From contig NZ_VRKQ01000024.1 of NCBI RefSeq assembly GCF_008056315.1, positions 1 to 64,000 of the forward strand: a stretch of 64,000 nucleotides of DNA, in the 5' to 3' direction. Positions 1-10,406 of this stretch are shown here, in pieces. The DNA comes from Seonamhaeicola maritimus (GTDB taxonomy: Bacteria > Bacteroidota > Bacteroidia > Flavobacteriales > Flavobacteriaceae). Both the position numbers and the translations under genes were made by a program. Numbering within the stretch: position 1 is the stretch's first letter; each line of letters begins with the position of its first letter. The notes under the pieces are model-generated. The model did no database searches and was not told where the DNA came from. It saw only the letters and a program-made list of their open reading frames with translations.

Positions 1-2
1 AC

Positions 3-3000
3 ACCGTTCACGTACAAACCCTAACCGTTCAGGATACAACAGGACCTACGGTTTCAGCACCAACCCCAACACCGTTAGAATGCGACAGCGACCTACCCGC
101 CGCAGTTACAACTATTACAGATTTCATTAATCTTACTGGTGCTGGCGCTTCTGATAACTGTACGGCTACTAATAATCTAACAATAAGTTCTACAACTGGC
201 CCCTTGGTAAATAATTCTTATAATGGTACTATAACCAGAACTTATACCATTACAGATGCCTGTGGCAATTCAACTGATGTTGATCATGTATTTAATATTA
301 ATGATACAACCAATCCAGTTATTTCATGCCCGAGCGGCATCACCGTTAATGCAGATCCTGGAGTGTGTAACGCAGCCGTTACTATTCCTTTAGCGACGGC
401 TACAGATAATTGTTTGATGGCCACCATAACCAATAATTACAACGCTGGAGGTGCTAATGCTAGCGGTACATTCCCCGTAGGAACTACAACCGTAACTTAT
501 ACCGCTACGGATGCTGCCGGTAATACAGCTAGCTGTTCAATTAATGTAACAGTAGTTGATAATGAAAACCCAACTATTACTTGTCCAGCAGATGATATTA
601 CTGTAAATAATAATGGTGGTGAATGTAGCGCTATAGTAACTTATTCTGTTCCTTTCGATGATAACTGTTCTGGAAGCACGATTTCGCAAACAGCAGGTTT
701 GGCTTCAGGCGGCACATTCCCCATAGGAACCACAACCAATAGTTTTACGGTAACCGATGCTGCTGGCAATACTGCTTCCTGTAGCTTTACAGTAACGGTT
801 ATTGATAATGAAGCACCTACCATTGCTTGTCCTCTTGATATAAATGTAAATAATGATGCTGGAGAATGTACCGCTATAGTCAATTTTGCAACGCCTAATT
901 TTGATGACAATTGCCCAGGAGCTTCAATTACTCAAATTGCTGGATTGCCTTCAGGAAGTGCCTTTCCTGTAGGGACTACTACTATAACCTATAGAGCTAC
1001 CGATACATCTGGGTTAACAACTGACTGTAGTTTTAATGTTAATGTAACAGATAACGAAGACCCTGCAATAATTGTTTTACCGGATCTTACTGATGAGTGC
1101 TCTGTTACCATTTCATCTGCACCAACTACTACAGATAACTGTGCTGGTACTGTTACCGGAACCACTGGAGATTTTAGTATTCCTTATACCTTTAGCTCAC
1201 AAGGTAATCATACCATTAATTGGCAATTTGACGATGGAAATGGAAATTCTTTTGTTCTAACCCAAAACGTAATCATTAATGATATTACTGATCCTGTTCC
1301 TGATGCGGTATCACTACCTGACGTAAACGTGGTAGATTGTGAGGTAGATGTCACTGTCCCTACCGCAACTGATAATTGTAGAGGAACCATTAACGGTGAT
1401 GCAACTGATGCTAACGGCAATGATATTGATTTCCCTATTACTACCTTTGGTACAACCGTAATTACTTGGACCTATGATGACCGAAATGGACAAACGGTAA
1501 AACAGCAACAAAATGTAACTTTAACAAAACCAGCTATTTCAGGAGGTGCTTTATTGGGTCAGGTGGACACTTTGGATCCAATTGAGTTCCCACCTACAAA
1601 CAATGTGCTTATTGCAGCCTGTCCTGATAATATTAATCCGGTAACAATTGATCTATCCGGACACAACGGAACCATTGTACAATGGGAACAATTTGAAGAA
1701 GGTGCCCAAAACTGGAATATTATTGCAAATACAACCGCTACTCATAATATTAATTTTGATTTTTCAAATTCGTTATCCAGTGTATTTCGAGTGCTCATTC
1801 AATGGGGAACCTGTTATGAATATTCTCAAATTTTAAGTGTGCATGCCGTTCCACCTGATGTCCCTCCACTACTTGAAGAAGATTATTTCAACACTTGTTT
1901 TCCTAATGAAGTTTCCTTGACAGCCCATAGTGGATATGGTGGAGATCTTATTGATCCTGAAGACGAAGATGCCGGACAATTTGATCAAGGACAATTCCCG
2001 GATAAATGGAATCCGAATATGTGGAAGATTGATGGTCAAGTGGCTGGAGTAGCTTTTACCGGTGCAGCCAATAATCGTTCAGTAAACAACTGGACAGCTA
2101 CCAATAACCACCCCTTCCCCGATGGGACTTGGTCACCTAAAATTGAATACGATTCCAATAATTTCAAGTTTGCCATAGCACAAGGGGATTATACCAGTCA
2201 GGAATACATTGATGAGTTTCCTCCAGGGAATGCCTCAACCTTGGAAACCCCTATTATGAGTTTGCTTGGTTTGGAATCACCGACGTTTTCATTTACCCAG
2301 GCATGGAACTTATTCCCAGGAGATACGGCATTATTAGAAATATCATTAGATGGAGGATTGACATACGAACCTTTACCTTTACAGGATTTAACAGATCCTA
2401 TAGTTCCATGGGACTGGGCCTCTTATCCTCCTTCTACATCAGATAATTATATTTTTGACCAGAGCATTGCTACATTTGATTTGAGTGCTTATTCTTCCTA
2501 TGACCAAGTTCGTATCAAATGGACATTTTTTGGCACAAGTCCTTTTAGTGCTTGGGCCATAGACGAAATTACTTTGCCTCTTGGTGGAGCACCAGCAGAT
2601 GAAATTGAATGGACCGATGGTATTGGAGATCCAACAGAAGAACCTCTGGCCGATGGCACCTTGAATGTTACCTACACTTTTACACCAGATGCTCCCGGTT
2701 TTCACCAATATGGAGCTACCATACTGGTTAATGGATGTAGAGCTTATGACCCTGCTGGCACGGCATTGGCAGATGTCATCCAAAATTATGCCTATGCAGG
2801 TGAAGATGTGGTTTATGCGGTAGGTGAATGTGGTGAGAATCTAGTAACTCTGAATGCTTATGACAACACGAAGAGTGCTGTTGAAAATGCTGCAAAGGGT
2901 GCTTATAAAGATGCTTTAACTCATGCTGATTTATTAGATCCTGATTGTAAAAATTGTGACGATCCGGGTACAATGAGTCCCGGGAAATGGACAGTTGTTA

Positions 3001-5912
3001 GTGCAGTTTCTAGTTGTGGTGGTAATTCTTCATTTTCTGATGATACTGATCCCGATGCTACATTTACCGGTGATCCCGGAACCTATACATTACGATGGAC
3101 AGTTGGCCCATTTGGACTAAATAATGAAATTTGTTCTGATGACCTCGTAGTTGAAATTACAAATTGTTCTAGAGTGGATTTTGATGGAGAAAATGACAAC
3201 GTAACCTTTAGAAATAATTATAACCTAGGAGATGAATTTAGTATTGAATGTTGGATAAAACCAGACGCAACAAGCAATACAGGTTTAGCCAATAATACTA
3301 TTCAAACTATTATTTCCAAACGAGATGCCAGTGACTTTGGGAACCAGGGTTATGATTTAAGGCTTGAAGGCTCTACCTTATCATTTAACTGGAACAATAC
3401 AGGCTCTTTGGTCTGCCCTTATCCAATTGATACTAATAGATGGTATCACATTGCCGTGACCAGAACAAAATCAGGAAAAAATTATGTCCTCTATGTAGAT
3501 GGCATTCAGGTTGCCAGTACAACAGGAAATCCGCCCACGGCCAATAGCAGAGATTGTATTTTAGGAGCTATGGATCAAACTGGGAACCCTCCAAACCCTC
3601 CTGTAAATTATTTTAGTGGATGGATTGACGAAGTGCGCATATGGAATATGAAATTGAGTGTGGACCATATAAGGCATATGATGAACCAACAAATTGTTAG
3701 TTCTGGTACCAATGTTATTGGGGAGGTAATTCCTCTTAAAGTAGACGGGCCTGATGCCAATGGTGATGGAGCTGATGACAATCCCGTTACCTGGGCAAAC
3801 CTTGATGGCTATTACCGTATGGATAATATATCATGTGGTTATTTACAACCTTATTCAGGAAAAGGTGTTGATGGTAAACTTCAGTACATCACAACTCAGC
3901 AAGATGATAGTGCGCCATTACCTTATACCTCAAAAGCAAATGGTAATTGGAATGATACAACTGGTTCTACGCCTTGGACCTATGGAGATACTGTTTGGGA
4001 TCATCCAAATAGTAACGGAGTAAATGGCGACCCAATTGATTGGAATATTGTAAGAACTGGTCATAATATAACTTCTAACACTCAAAATCTAACTTTATTA
4101 GGACTGCTTGTAGATACAGCCGAACTCACTGTTACCAATACCGGAACACAAGATGAAACAAACCCAGGACACGCATTAAACATTACGCGTTATTTAAGAC
4201 TCGATGGCTTGATAGATTTAGTTGGGGAATCACAATTGATTCAAAAACGTTATTATTTCGATGACGATGGTAACCCAAATAATGATGATGTTACCTATCA
4301 AATTAGTGGGAGTATTTTGGATACAGCAAGTAGTGGACATTTAGAGCGAGACCAACAGGGACAATCTAATTTATATAACTATAATTATTGGAGCTCTCCA
4401 GTGAGCGAAAACGGAGTTAATGGAGATTACAGTATTGCAAATGTTTTGAAAGATGGTTCGGATACAAATAACCCTATCCCTTTGGACTGGACTTCTGGTC
4501 GTGATGCCATAGGAAGTACCACTCCTGTTACAATGAGTAGACGCTGGCTTTATAATTTCAAAAATGATCCTACTAGAATTTATGCGAATTGGGAAAAAAT
4601 TCAGGAAACTACACCGATACCTCGAGGTTTAAGTTTTACTATGAAAGGTAGTGGAGATACATCTGGCACAGTACAAAACTATGTTTTTGATGGCCTCCCT
4701 TATAACGGTACAATAACCACTCCAATAACTAATGGCAATGAGGCGCTGGTTGGTAACCCATACCCTTCTGCCTTCGATGCAAGAGAATTCATTTTGGATA
4801 ATATACCGGGTGGAAATCCAGGCACTTCTGGAAGTATTGATGGTGCTTTATATTTCTGGATCCATTATGTTACCAACGATACACATATATTAAGGGATTA
4901 CCAAGGAGGCTTTGCTCAACTTACTTTAGCAGGAGGAAATCCGGCGGCAGCCCCACCTTTAACCATTGATGGCTATGAGATTAGTGGACAAGGAAATTCT
5001 GGCAAAATACCTGAATACTATATTCCTGTTGGTCAAGGCTTTGTTGTTTTCGCAACAGGAGCCGGTACTGGTGGAAATGTAACCTTCCATAATAAACATC
5101 GGATATTTAAGACTGAGCAAGGCTCAGATCCCGAATCTATTTTTATGAAGCAAAGTAGTACAAAAGAGAAAATAAATGCCCAGCCTCCAAAAAACAGTCA
5201 AGAAGAAGATGATATACAACGTGTAAGATTATTATTTAGAACACCAGAAGGTGCTAAACGTCATCTATTATTAGGATTTACACCTGACAATACTGCTTCT
5301 GATGGCTTTGATTTTGGTTATGATGCGATAAGTAGAGAAACATTCCCTAATGATATGTTATTCAGAATAGATGATAAAAATTACATGATTCAGGGAGTTG
5401 GTGAATTTGATGAGGCTAAACAATACCCTGTTGGTATTTTCTCAACAACCGGTGGTCCTGTCGAAATTCATTTAACCAAATTAGAAAATCTTTCACCAAA
5501 CACGAAAGTATATGTGTACGATGCACTATTAGGCAATTATACAAAAATTAATAATAAAGCATTTGAAATGACATTGGATCCTGGAGATTATCTTAACAGG
5601 TTCTACATAACATTTACAAAACACAATACACTTTCTGATGATGATAACGAATTATTATTAGACCAAGTTCTTGTTAACTATTTACATAACAGCAGAGAAA
5701 TTCATATTAAAACTAATAGCAATGCAAAGGTGAAACAGGTTTATCTAACAAATTTTCTAGGACAAACTGTTAAGACTTGGAATGTTTCTAACACACCTTC
5801 ATTCTCAAATAACATGAAGATTCCAGTTGGAAATGTTGCTGAAGGTAGTTACATTATTAAAGTTCAGACTGAATTAGGCAGTGCTAATAAGAAGGTTGTT
5901 ATTAGTCAATAG
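3..5912 (+). CDS. Giant T9SS-secreted HYR/LamG surface protein, 5' end missing
   Basis: The frame is open from base 3 to the stop at 5910-5912, so the start lies outside the window; about 1969 residues are visible. Three clear HYR (hyalin) repeats fall at about nt 300-1060, each with a CP start, a DNC motif, FPVGTTT and TATDAAGNT-like cores. Two weaker Ig-like repeats follow to about nt 1540. A beta-rich region at nt 1860-2590 has Asp/Trp-rich jelly-roll character. A LamG/concanavalin-like domain spans about nt 3174-3720, with RVDFDGENDNV and the WYHIAVTR core. The last 80 residues look like a T9SS type A sorting domain (FLGQTVKTW, GSYIIKVQT). By family knowledge it is exported by T9SS and anchored or released at the cell surface, probably for adhesion. 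The ligand cannot be told from sequence. Confidence 0.9.
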   Translation, partial: TVHVQTLTVQDTTGPTVSAPTPTPLECDSDLPAAVTTITDFINLTGAGASDNCTATNNLTISSTTGPLVNNSYNGTITRTYTITDACGNSTDVDHVFNINDTTNPVISCPSGITVNADPGVCNAAVTIPLATATDNCLMATITNNYNAGGANASGTFPVGTTTVTYTATDAAGNTASCSINVTVVDNENPTITCPADDITVNNNGGECSAIVTYSVPFDDNCSGSTISQTAGLASGGTFPIGTTTNSFTVTDAAGNTASCSFTVTVIDNEAPTIACPLDINVNNDAGECTAIVNFATPNFDDNCPGASITQIAGLPSGSAFPVGTTTITYRATDTSGLTTDCSFNVNVTDNEDPAIIVLPDLTDECSVTISSAPTTTDNCAGTVTGTTGDFSIPYTFSSQGNHTINWQFDDGNGNSFVLTQNVIINDITDPVPDAVSLPDVNVVDCEVDVTVPTATDNCRGTINGDATDANGNDIDFPITTFGTTVITWTYDDRNGQTVKQQQNVTLTKPAISGGALLGQVDTLDPIEFPPTNNVLIAACPDNINPVTIDLSGHNGTIVQWEQFEEGAQNWNIIANTTATHNINFDFSNSLSSVFRVLIQWGTCYEYSQILSVHAVPPDVPPLLEEDYFNTCFPNEVSLTAHSGYGGDLIDPEDEDAGQFDQGQFPDKWNPNMWKIDGQVAGVAFTGAANNRSVNNWTATNNHPFPDGTWSPKIEYDSNNFKFAIAQGDYTSQEYIDEFPPGNASTLETPIMSLLGLESPTFSFTQAWNLFPGDTALLEISLDGGLTYEPLPLQDLTDPIVPWDWASYPPSTSDNYIFDQSIATFDLSAYSSYDQVRIKWTFFGTSPFSAWAIDEITLPLGGAPADEIEWTDGIGDPTEEPLADGTLNVTYTFTPDAPGFHQYGATILVNGCRAYDPAGTALADVIQNYAYAGEDVVYAVGECGENLVTLNAYDNTKSAVENAAKGAYKDALTHADLLDPDCKNCDDPGTMSPGKWTVVSAVSSCGGNSSFSDDTDPDATFTGDPGTYTLRWTVGPFGLNNEICSDDLVVEITNCSRVDFDGENDNVTFRNNYNLGDEFSIECWIKPDATSNTGLANNTIQTIISKRDASDFGNQGYDLRLEGSTLSFNWNNTGSLVCPYPIDTNRWYHIAVTRTKSGKNYVLYVDGIQVASTTGNPPTANSRDCILGAMDQTGNPPNPPVNYFSGWIDEVRIWNMKLSVDHIRHMMNQQIVSSGTNVIGEVIPLKVDGPDANGDGADDNPVTWANLDGYYRMDNISCGYLQPYSGKGVDGKLQYITTQQDDSAPLPYTSKANGNWNDTTGSTPWTYGDTVWDHPNSNGVNGDPIDWNIVRTGHNITSNTQNLTLLGLLVDTAELTVTNTGTQDETNPGHALNITRYLRLDGLIDLVGESQLIQKRYYFDDDGNPNNDDVTYQISGSILDTASSGHLERDQQGQSNLYNYNYWSSPVSENGVNGDYSIANVLKDGSDTNNPIPLDWTSGRDAIGSTTPVTMSRRWLYNFKNDPTRIYANWEKIQETTPIPRGLSFTMKGSGDTSGTVQNYVFDGLPYNGTITTPITNGNEALVGNPYPSAFDAREFILDNIPGGNPGTSGSIDGALYFWIHYVTNDTHILRDYQGGFAQLTLAGGNPAAAPPLTIDGYEISGQGNSGKIPEYYIPVGQGFVVFATGAGTGGNVTFHNKHRIFKTEQGSDPESIFMKQSSTKEKINAQPPKNSQEEDDIQRVRLLFRTPEGAKRHLLLGFTPDNTASDGFDFGYDAISRETFPNDMLFRIDDKNYMIQGVGEFDEAKQYPVGIFSTTGGPVEIHLTKLENLSPNTKVYVYDALLGNYTKINNKAFEMTLDPGDYLNRFYITFTKHNTLSDDDNELLLDQVLVNYLHNSREIHIKTNSNAKVKQVYLTNFLGQTVKTWNVSNTPSFSNNMKIPVGNVAEGSYIIKVQTELGSANKKVVISQ

Positions 5913-5941
5913 GTTCATAGTATTATAAAAAATTGTATTAG

Positions 5942-5965
5942 AGGTGGACGTTGTCCACCTTTTTT
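5942..5965 (+). terminator. Rho-independent terminator of the HYR/LamG gene
   Basis: An 8-bp perfect stem (AGGTGGAC / GTCCACCT) with a GTT loop is followed by a run of T, 30 bases after the stop codon. Confidence 0.9.
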
Positions 5966-6000
5966 ATGCAAAAAAGTCGATCAAAAACAATTTTAAAATG

Positions 6001-6050
6001 TATTTCATCGTATTTTTTTGCGTTTTATAGGTTTTTTTGTATTATATTTT
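6001..6050 (+). promoter_or_regulatory. Promoter with two-half-site element, copy A
   Basis: Half-sites TTTCATCG (6003-6010) and TTTTATAG (6023-6030) repeat with a 20-bp period. Between them lies TTTTTTTG, which fits a Bacteroidota -33 box ending at 6020. TATATTTT at 6043-6050 is a fair -7 box after a 22-base spacer. The same arrangement occurs at 10347, 13031 and 25897. Which protein binds is not known. Confidence 0.55.
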
Positions 6051-6100
6051 TATATTAGCTTCGTTGAAAGACGTAAAAAATCGTTAAAAGACCAAAGCTA

Positions 6101-6916
6101 ATGACACCTACTTACCGCTTATGCGTATTTATCTTTTTGCTAGTTGTGACCTCTACCTCATTTGCAAAAAACAATAACTATAGTGCAGGCAATTATGCTG
6201 AAGCAAGCTATAGTTCATCTGAAATTCAACGTGTTCGTATATATTTTACTTCTCCTAACGGATTAGTAAGGCACTTACTACTGGGGTTTACCTCTGATGA
6301 TGCTGCGACTGACGGTTTCGATTTTGGTTATGATGCTCTTAATCGTGATAATATAGCAGATGACTTAAATTGGATCATTGAAGATGAGCGTTATTTAATA
6401 CAAGGGGTTGGGGCTTTTGAGGACACTAAAAAATATCCATTGGGAATGTTTTTAAAAAATACAGGAACCATAAAGATAGACTTGAATCAACTAGAAAACT
6501 TTAATACTGATGTTGATGTATTTATCTACGATTCTTTATTAGACAGCTATACTCGGATTAATGAAACCACTTATACCAACGATATGCAGAGTGGAGAATA
6601 TTTAAATAGGTTTTATATTGCTTTTAAAGACAACTCCGAACCAAGTGCTGCAAAAAGCCTATCTACAAGCGATGAAACTTTAGTTAATACTAGAATAAAC
6701 TACTTACATAATTCAAAAGAAATTTTAGTTGATACTAATAACACTACAGAAGTACAGACTATAAATATTTTTAACATTAATGGTCAACTAATTAGAAGCC
6801 TTAGTCATGTTAACAAAAGCTATTTAAAAATACCAATGTATGAAAATATTAAAAATATTATAGTCTCCATTGAAACTGACTTTGGAGCAACAAGCAAACT
6901 ACTAATGATACATTAA
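6101..6916 (+). CDS. Short secreted protein equal to the C-terminal module of the neighbouring giant protein
   Basis: 271 residues with an N-terminal signal peptide (hydrophobic FIFLLVVTSTSFA). The mature part matches the last 240 or so residues of the gene just upstream: both have RVR-(I/L)-x-F, the RHLLLGFT segment, DGFDFGYDA, the YxIQGVG segment and a LNRFYI(A/T)F segment. The same module, more diverged, ends the 2042-residue protein at 13117. The final 75 residues resemble a T9SS type A sorting domain (IFNINGQLIRS). The protein is therefore a stand-alone copy of a module otherwise found only as the tail of giant proteins. It has its own promoter and terminator. A role in T9SS presentation, or as a leftover of a duplicated giant gene, are both possible; function is unknown. 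Confidence 0.85.
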   Translation: MTPTYRLCVFIFLLVVTSTSFAKNNNYSAGNYAEASYSSSEIQRVRIYFTSPNGLVRHLLLGFTSDDAATDGFDFGYDALNRDNIADDLNWIIEDERYLIQGVGAFEDTKKYPLGMFLKNTGTIKIDLNQLENFNTDVDVFIYDSLLDSYTRINETTYTNDMQSGEYLNRFYIAFKDNSEPSAAKSLSTSDETLVNTRINYLHNSKEILVDTNNTTEVQTINIFNINGQLIRSLSHVNKSYLKIPMYENIKNIIVSIETDFGATSKLLMIH

Positions 6917-6931
6917 CGTTACCTCTATCAT

Positions 6932-6971
6932 AAAAAAAGGGTCTAAGCAAATTTACTTAGACCCTTTTTTT
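6932..6971 (+). terminator. Rho-independent terminator
   Basis: Stem GGGTCTAAG / CTTAGACCC is extended by an A-run on the left and a seven-T run on the right. Confidence 0.92.
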
Positions 6972-7099
6972 ATAGGACTTTATCGATAAAACACACAAGT
7001 TAATAACTTTTTTAACATCTTAAATATAATAACTACAATTTAGCTCTATAAATTATTATTTTTAGTTAAATTTTTTAACCCTATAAACATTTCAGCTAA

Positions 7100-10000
7100 A
7101 TGAATTTAATTTTACCAACCAAAAAGCTGCTCATTCACAAAACCCTAGCAGTCATTCTTTTTTTATTTGTTGCCCATGTTGGAGCGCAAGGAACTTTACA
7201 AGTAAGTGGTAATGGAAACGTTATCGCAAGCGGAGATAACACCCCGTCAACGTCAGATAATACTGATTTTGGAACTATTGGTCAAGGCGGATCAATTAAT
7301 AAAACATTTATTATAGACAATACCGCTGGTGGTGGAAGCCCGGGTAGACGTCTTAACAATATAGTTGTTACTATAGATAACTCAGATTTCTCACCTACAC
7401 CGGCTAACTTAGGAAATCTTAAAGGAAATGAAAACCCTATCAATCATTCAATTACCTTTACCCCTAGTACCACGGGGATCCAGACAGCAACAGTAACCGT
7501 AAGTTTCTCAAACGGAACCAACAATCCGTATACTTTTACAATTCAAGGTGAAGCTGTTGTTCCTATACCAGAAATAGAGATTCGAGGAAATGGAATTGCC
7601 ATACCCGCAAGTGGAAATCTTACAAATAGCATTGCAGATAATACAGATTTTGGAACAACAAATGAAGGCTCAACAATTGATAGAGATTTTACAATTCATA
7701 ATTTAGGAACGGGTACCTTAAATATATCAAGTATAGTACTTGGTAATCCTACTGATTTTGCATTAGTAAATTCTGGAAGTTCTTCCATAGCTCCTGGCGG
7801 AAGTACAACTATGACAATACGCTACAATGCCTTGACTAGCGCTACTCATTATTCCTCTATCACTGTTAGTAATTCAGATTCAGATGAGAATCCTTATTTG
7901 ATAAACATAGAAGCCACAGCAACTGAGGCACAATATATACCGCTTACCACTGGCCCTGATTGGACTGTTACTAATATTACAGCAGACAATGAATTGGATT
8001 ATCCAAATGAAATCACTTTTGGTCCAGATGATTTTTTATGGATTACAGAACGAGTTGGTAAAAAAGTGGTTAAAGTAAGTCCAGACGGCGGTTCTAAAAT
8101 TGTAATGTTAGACCTAACTGCCAAAGTACACCAGTCCGCAGGACAGGATGGACTAATGGGAATGGCTATTCACCCAGACCTTTATGTAGACTTGAACACT
8201 ACAAATAATTTTGTTTACCTAGCTTACACTTACGATAGCGGTGGTAGAAAATTGAGAATAGAGCGTTATACTTATAACAGCACAACAGGTTTATTGAACA
8301 GCGGGTCCAACACTACAATAATAGAAGGATTTGATGCCAGCAATGATCATAATTCAGGACGCCTAAAAATTGGTCCAGATTTAAAGTTGTATTATACCAT
8401 TGGTGATCAAGGTGCCAACCAATTTGCGAATGCCTGTAACGAAATTAGAGCACAATATTTACCAAGCACTCAAGGAGATTATTCTGATTATAAGGGGAAA
8501 GTATTAAGATTAAATTTAAATGGAACTATCCCTTTAGACAACCCAACATTAGGAGGTGTACAAACTCATATTTACACCTACGGACATCGTAATGCACAAG
8601 GTCTTGTTTTCGGATCTGACGGAACATTATATTCTTCAGAGCATGGTCCTAAGGTTGATGACGAAATCAATATTATTTCTGCAGGTAAAAATTATGGATG
8701 GCCATTAATTGCAGGTTATTATGATAATTTATCATATAAATATTGTAACTGGTCAAGCGCCACAAACTGTAATTCAGGAAATTTTTCTGATCACAATTGT
8801 GCCGATGGGGTTACGCCAATAGAAGAGTTTATTTCTGGTGAACCATTGGATCACCAAGAACCAATTGGTACTTACAATAGTACTGTAGGCTTTGACCCAG
8901 GTGGAGGCTGGTTAACATGGCCGACAGTTGGTCCTTCTAGTATTGATATATATGAAGGGACTGAAATTCCAGGCTGGGATAAATCTTTACTTATCACAAC
9001 TTTAAAAAGAGGAACTATATTCAGGGCTAAATTAAGTGCTACTGGTGATGCTTTAGAAGATGGCATATATGAGGAGTTTCATTCTTCAAATGACAGATAT
9101 CGTGACATAGCAATAGACCCAAATAATCAAGTTATTTATGCTATTACTGATAATACTGGTGGTACTTCGGGACCTTCTGGCACTACAAGCGTTGGTATTG
9201 AAAACCCTGGTGTTATTGTTAAAATCCAGTATGGATGTATTATTGGATCTGTATGTGATGATGGCGATGCCTGTACCACAAATGACGTTTATTTAGATTG
9301 TGATACATGCGCAGGGACATTCCAAGACGCAGATGGAGATGGTATTTGTGATGCAGATGACCAATGCCCTGGTTTTGACGATAATTTAATAGGCACTACT
9401 TGTGATGACGGGGATGCCTGTACTATTAATGATGTGTATACTGATTGTGATACGTGCTCTGGAACATTTTTAGATGCAGATGGCGATGGTGTATGTGCTA
9501 ATGATGACCCAGATGATAATGATGGATGTACCCCAGATCCTCAATCTCCAGCTTGTAGTACATGTTCAGATTTAACTACTAGTTTTAGCACAAACCCTCT
9601 AACGCATTCTGGTGGAGGATCTAGTAGTACAACATTAAACTTCAATTCAGTAAGTCAGGATGTATTGTTTACTATTAGTGATCTGGATCAAAGAACAGGT
9701 GGTAAACCAAACAATAGATATATAGATCAAGTACTTGTAGAATATAATAATGGAAGCGGCTTCCAAGATTATGGTACATTCTCAGGAAATTCTGTATCTA
9801 ATGTATTGGTTGACATTCAGGGTATTGTAACAGCGGTTAGAGTTACTTTAAGTGATGGATATGACGGTAGTACCTCAGCAACAATGAGTGTGAGCTTTAC
9901 TAATGTTGATTATTGCTATGAGGCTGCAAGTGGAAAGGTTGCATCTGGTAAATCGAAAGTGGAGGATTCAGCCAATATTAATACTGTATCTAACTTTAAA

Positions 10001-10228
10001 ATATTCCCGAATCCAGCTAAATCTGAAGTTTTTGTAACCTCACCAGAATCTGGACTTAAAGCTACCATTTCTTTATACACCATTACTGGTCAAGTAGTTA
10101 AAAAAATAAAGATAACCAGAAATATTCAAAAAGTTGGACTTGAAGGTTTATCGAAAGGATTATATTTACTACGAGTTATAAATGATACTGGTGAAGAATT
10201 AGAAATGAAACGAATTATTATTGAATAA
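7100..10228 (+). CDS. Secreted PQQ-type sugar dehydrogenase with choice-of-anchor-D, Cys-rich and T9SS domains
   Basis: 1042 residues. A signal peptide ends near VGAQG. Two choice-of-anchor-D/ASH-like domains (about 32-275) precede a soluble glucose/sorbosone dehydrogenase (GSDH) beta-propeller (about 290-712). By motif comparison with Acinetobacter soluble glucose dehydrogenase, the catalytic Asp-His is at 416-417 (NDHNSGRL), Arg-Asn at 497-498 (YGHRNAQGL), Lys at 636 (TLKRGT) and the PQQ-contacting arginines at 666 and 668 (NDRYRDI). The GDQG motif is also present. Two copies of a cysteine-rich CDDGDACT module with Asp-rich TSP3-like pieces follow (about 713-820), then a beta-sandwich, then a type A sorting domain with the PNPA motif. 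Expected role: periplasm-external oxidation of sugars using PQQ. Substrate and PQQ source are unknown. It is followed by a paralogue at 10464. Confidence 0.9.
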   Translation: MNLILPTKKLLIHKTLAVILFLFVAHVGAQGTLQVSGNGNVIASGDNTPSTSDNTDFGTIGQGGSINKTFIIDNTAGGGSPGRRLNNIVVTIDNSDFSPTPANLGNLKGNENPINHSITFTPSTTGIQTATVTVSFSNGTNNPYTFTIQGEAVVPIPEIEIRGNGIAIPASGNLTNSIADNTDFGTTNEGSTIDRDFTIHNLGTGTLNISSIVLGNPTDFALVNSGSSSIAPGGSTTMTIRYNALTSATHYSSITVSNSDSDENPYLINIEATATEAQYIPLTTGPDWTVTNITADNELDYPNEITFGPDDFLWITERVGKKVVKVSPDGGSKIVMLDLTAKVHQSAGQDGLMGMAIHPDLYVDLNTTNNFVYLAYTYDSGGRKLRIERYTYNSTTGLLNSGSNTTIIEGFDASNDHNSGRLKIGPDLKLYYTIGDQGANQFANACNEIRAQYLPSTQGDYSDYKGKVLRLNLNGTIPLDNPTLGGVQTHIYTYGHRNAQGLVFGSDGTLYSSEHGPKVDDEINIISAGKNYGWPLIAGYYDNLSYKYCNWSSATNCNSGNFSDHNCADGVTPIEEFISGEPLDHQEPIGTYNSTVGFDPGGGWLTWPTVGPSSIDIYEGTEIPGWDKSLLITTLKRGTIFRAKLSATGDALEDGIYEEFHSSNDRYRDIAIDPNNQVIYAITDNTGGTSGPSGTTSVGIENPGVIVKIQYGCIIGSVCDDGDACTTNDVYLDCDTCAGTFQDADGDGICDADDQCPGFDDNLIGTTCDDGDACTINDVYTDCDTCSGTFLDADGDGVCANDDPDDNDGCTPDPQSPACSTCSDLTTSFSTNPLTHSGGGSSSTTLNFNSVSQDVLFTISDLDQRTGGKPNNRYIDQVLVEYNNGSGFQDYGTFSGNSVSNVLVDIQGIVTAVRVTLSDGYDGSTSATMSVSFTNVDYCYEAASGKVASGKSKVEDSANINTVSNFKIFPNPAKSEVFVTSPESGLKATISLYTITGQVVKKIKITRNIQKVGLEGLSKGLYLLRVINDTGEELEMKRIIIE

Positions 10229-10255
10229 ATAAATAATGATTTAGTTTAATACTTT

Positions 10256-10287
10256 AAAAGGGTCTGTATCATTATGCAGACCCTTTT
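10256..10287 (+). terminator. Rho-independent terminator
   Basis: Stem AAAAGGGTCTG / CAGACCCTTTT, 27 bases after the stop codon, ending in four T. Confidence 0.9.
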
Positions 10288-10346
10288 AATAGTTTAAGAC
10301 TATTTAATAATCATACCAAAATTTTCAAATACATAGTGCAGAAATA

Positions 10347-10406
10347 CATTTAATCGTACTTATTTGCATTTCATGGGTTTAACTTTGAATTATTATTCTA
10401 TATTTG
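10347..10406 (+). promoter_or_regulatory. Promoter region with two-half-site element, copy B
   Basis: Half-sites TTTAATCG (10349-10356) and TTTCATGG (10369-10376) have the 20-bp period, with TATTTGC between them. A perfect -7 box TATATTTG lies at 10399-10406. The spacer from the TTTG between the half-sites to this -7 box is 32 bases, about one helix turn longer than in the other copies, so this element may act as an upstream site here. Confidence 0.5.

Noticed and set aside
300-1060. Repeated DNA that could be taken for a tandem repeat array or CRISPR
   Set aside because: The periodicity is about 250 bases and comes from HYR protein domains; there are no identical short repeats with unique spacers.
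2439-2973. Open frames on the minus strand inside the HYR/LamG gene
   Set aside because: They lie opposite a clear multidomain gene, have low-complexity translations and no start signals or family motifs.
6978-7005. Fifth copy of the two-half-site element before the gene at 7100
   Set aside because: Only the first half-site (CTTTATCG) is present; the position 20 bp later does not match, and no TTTTTG core lies between.
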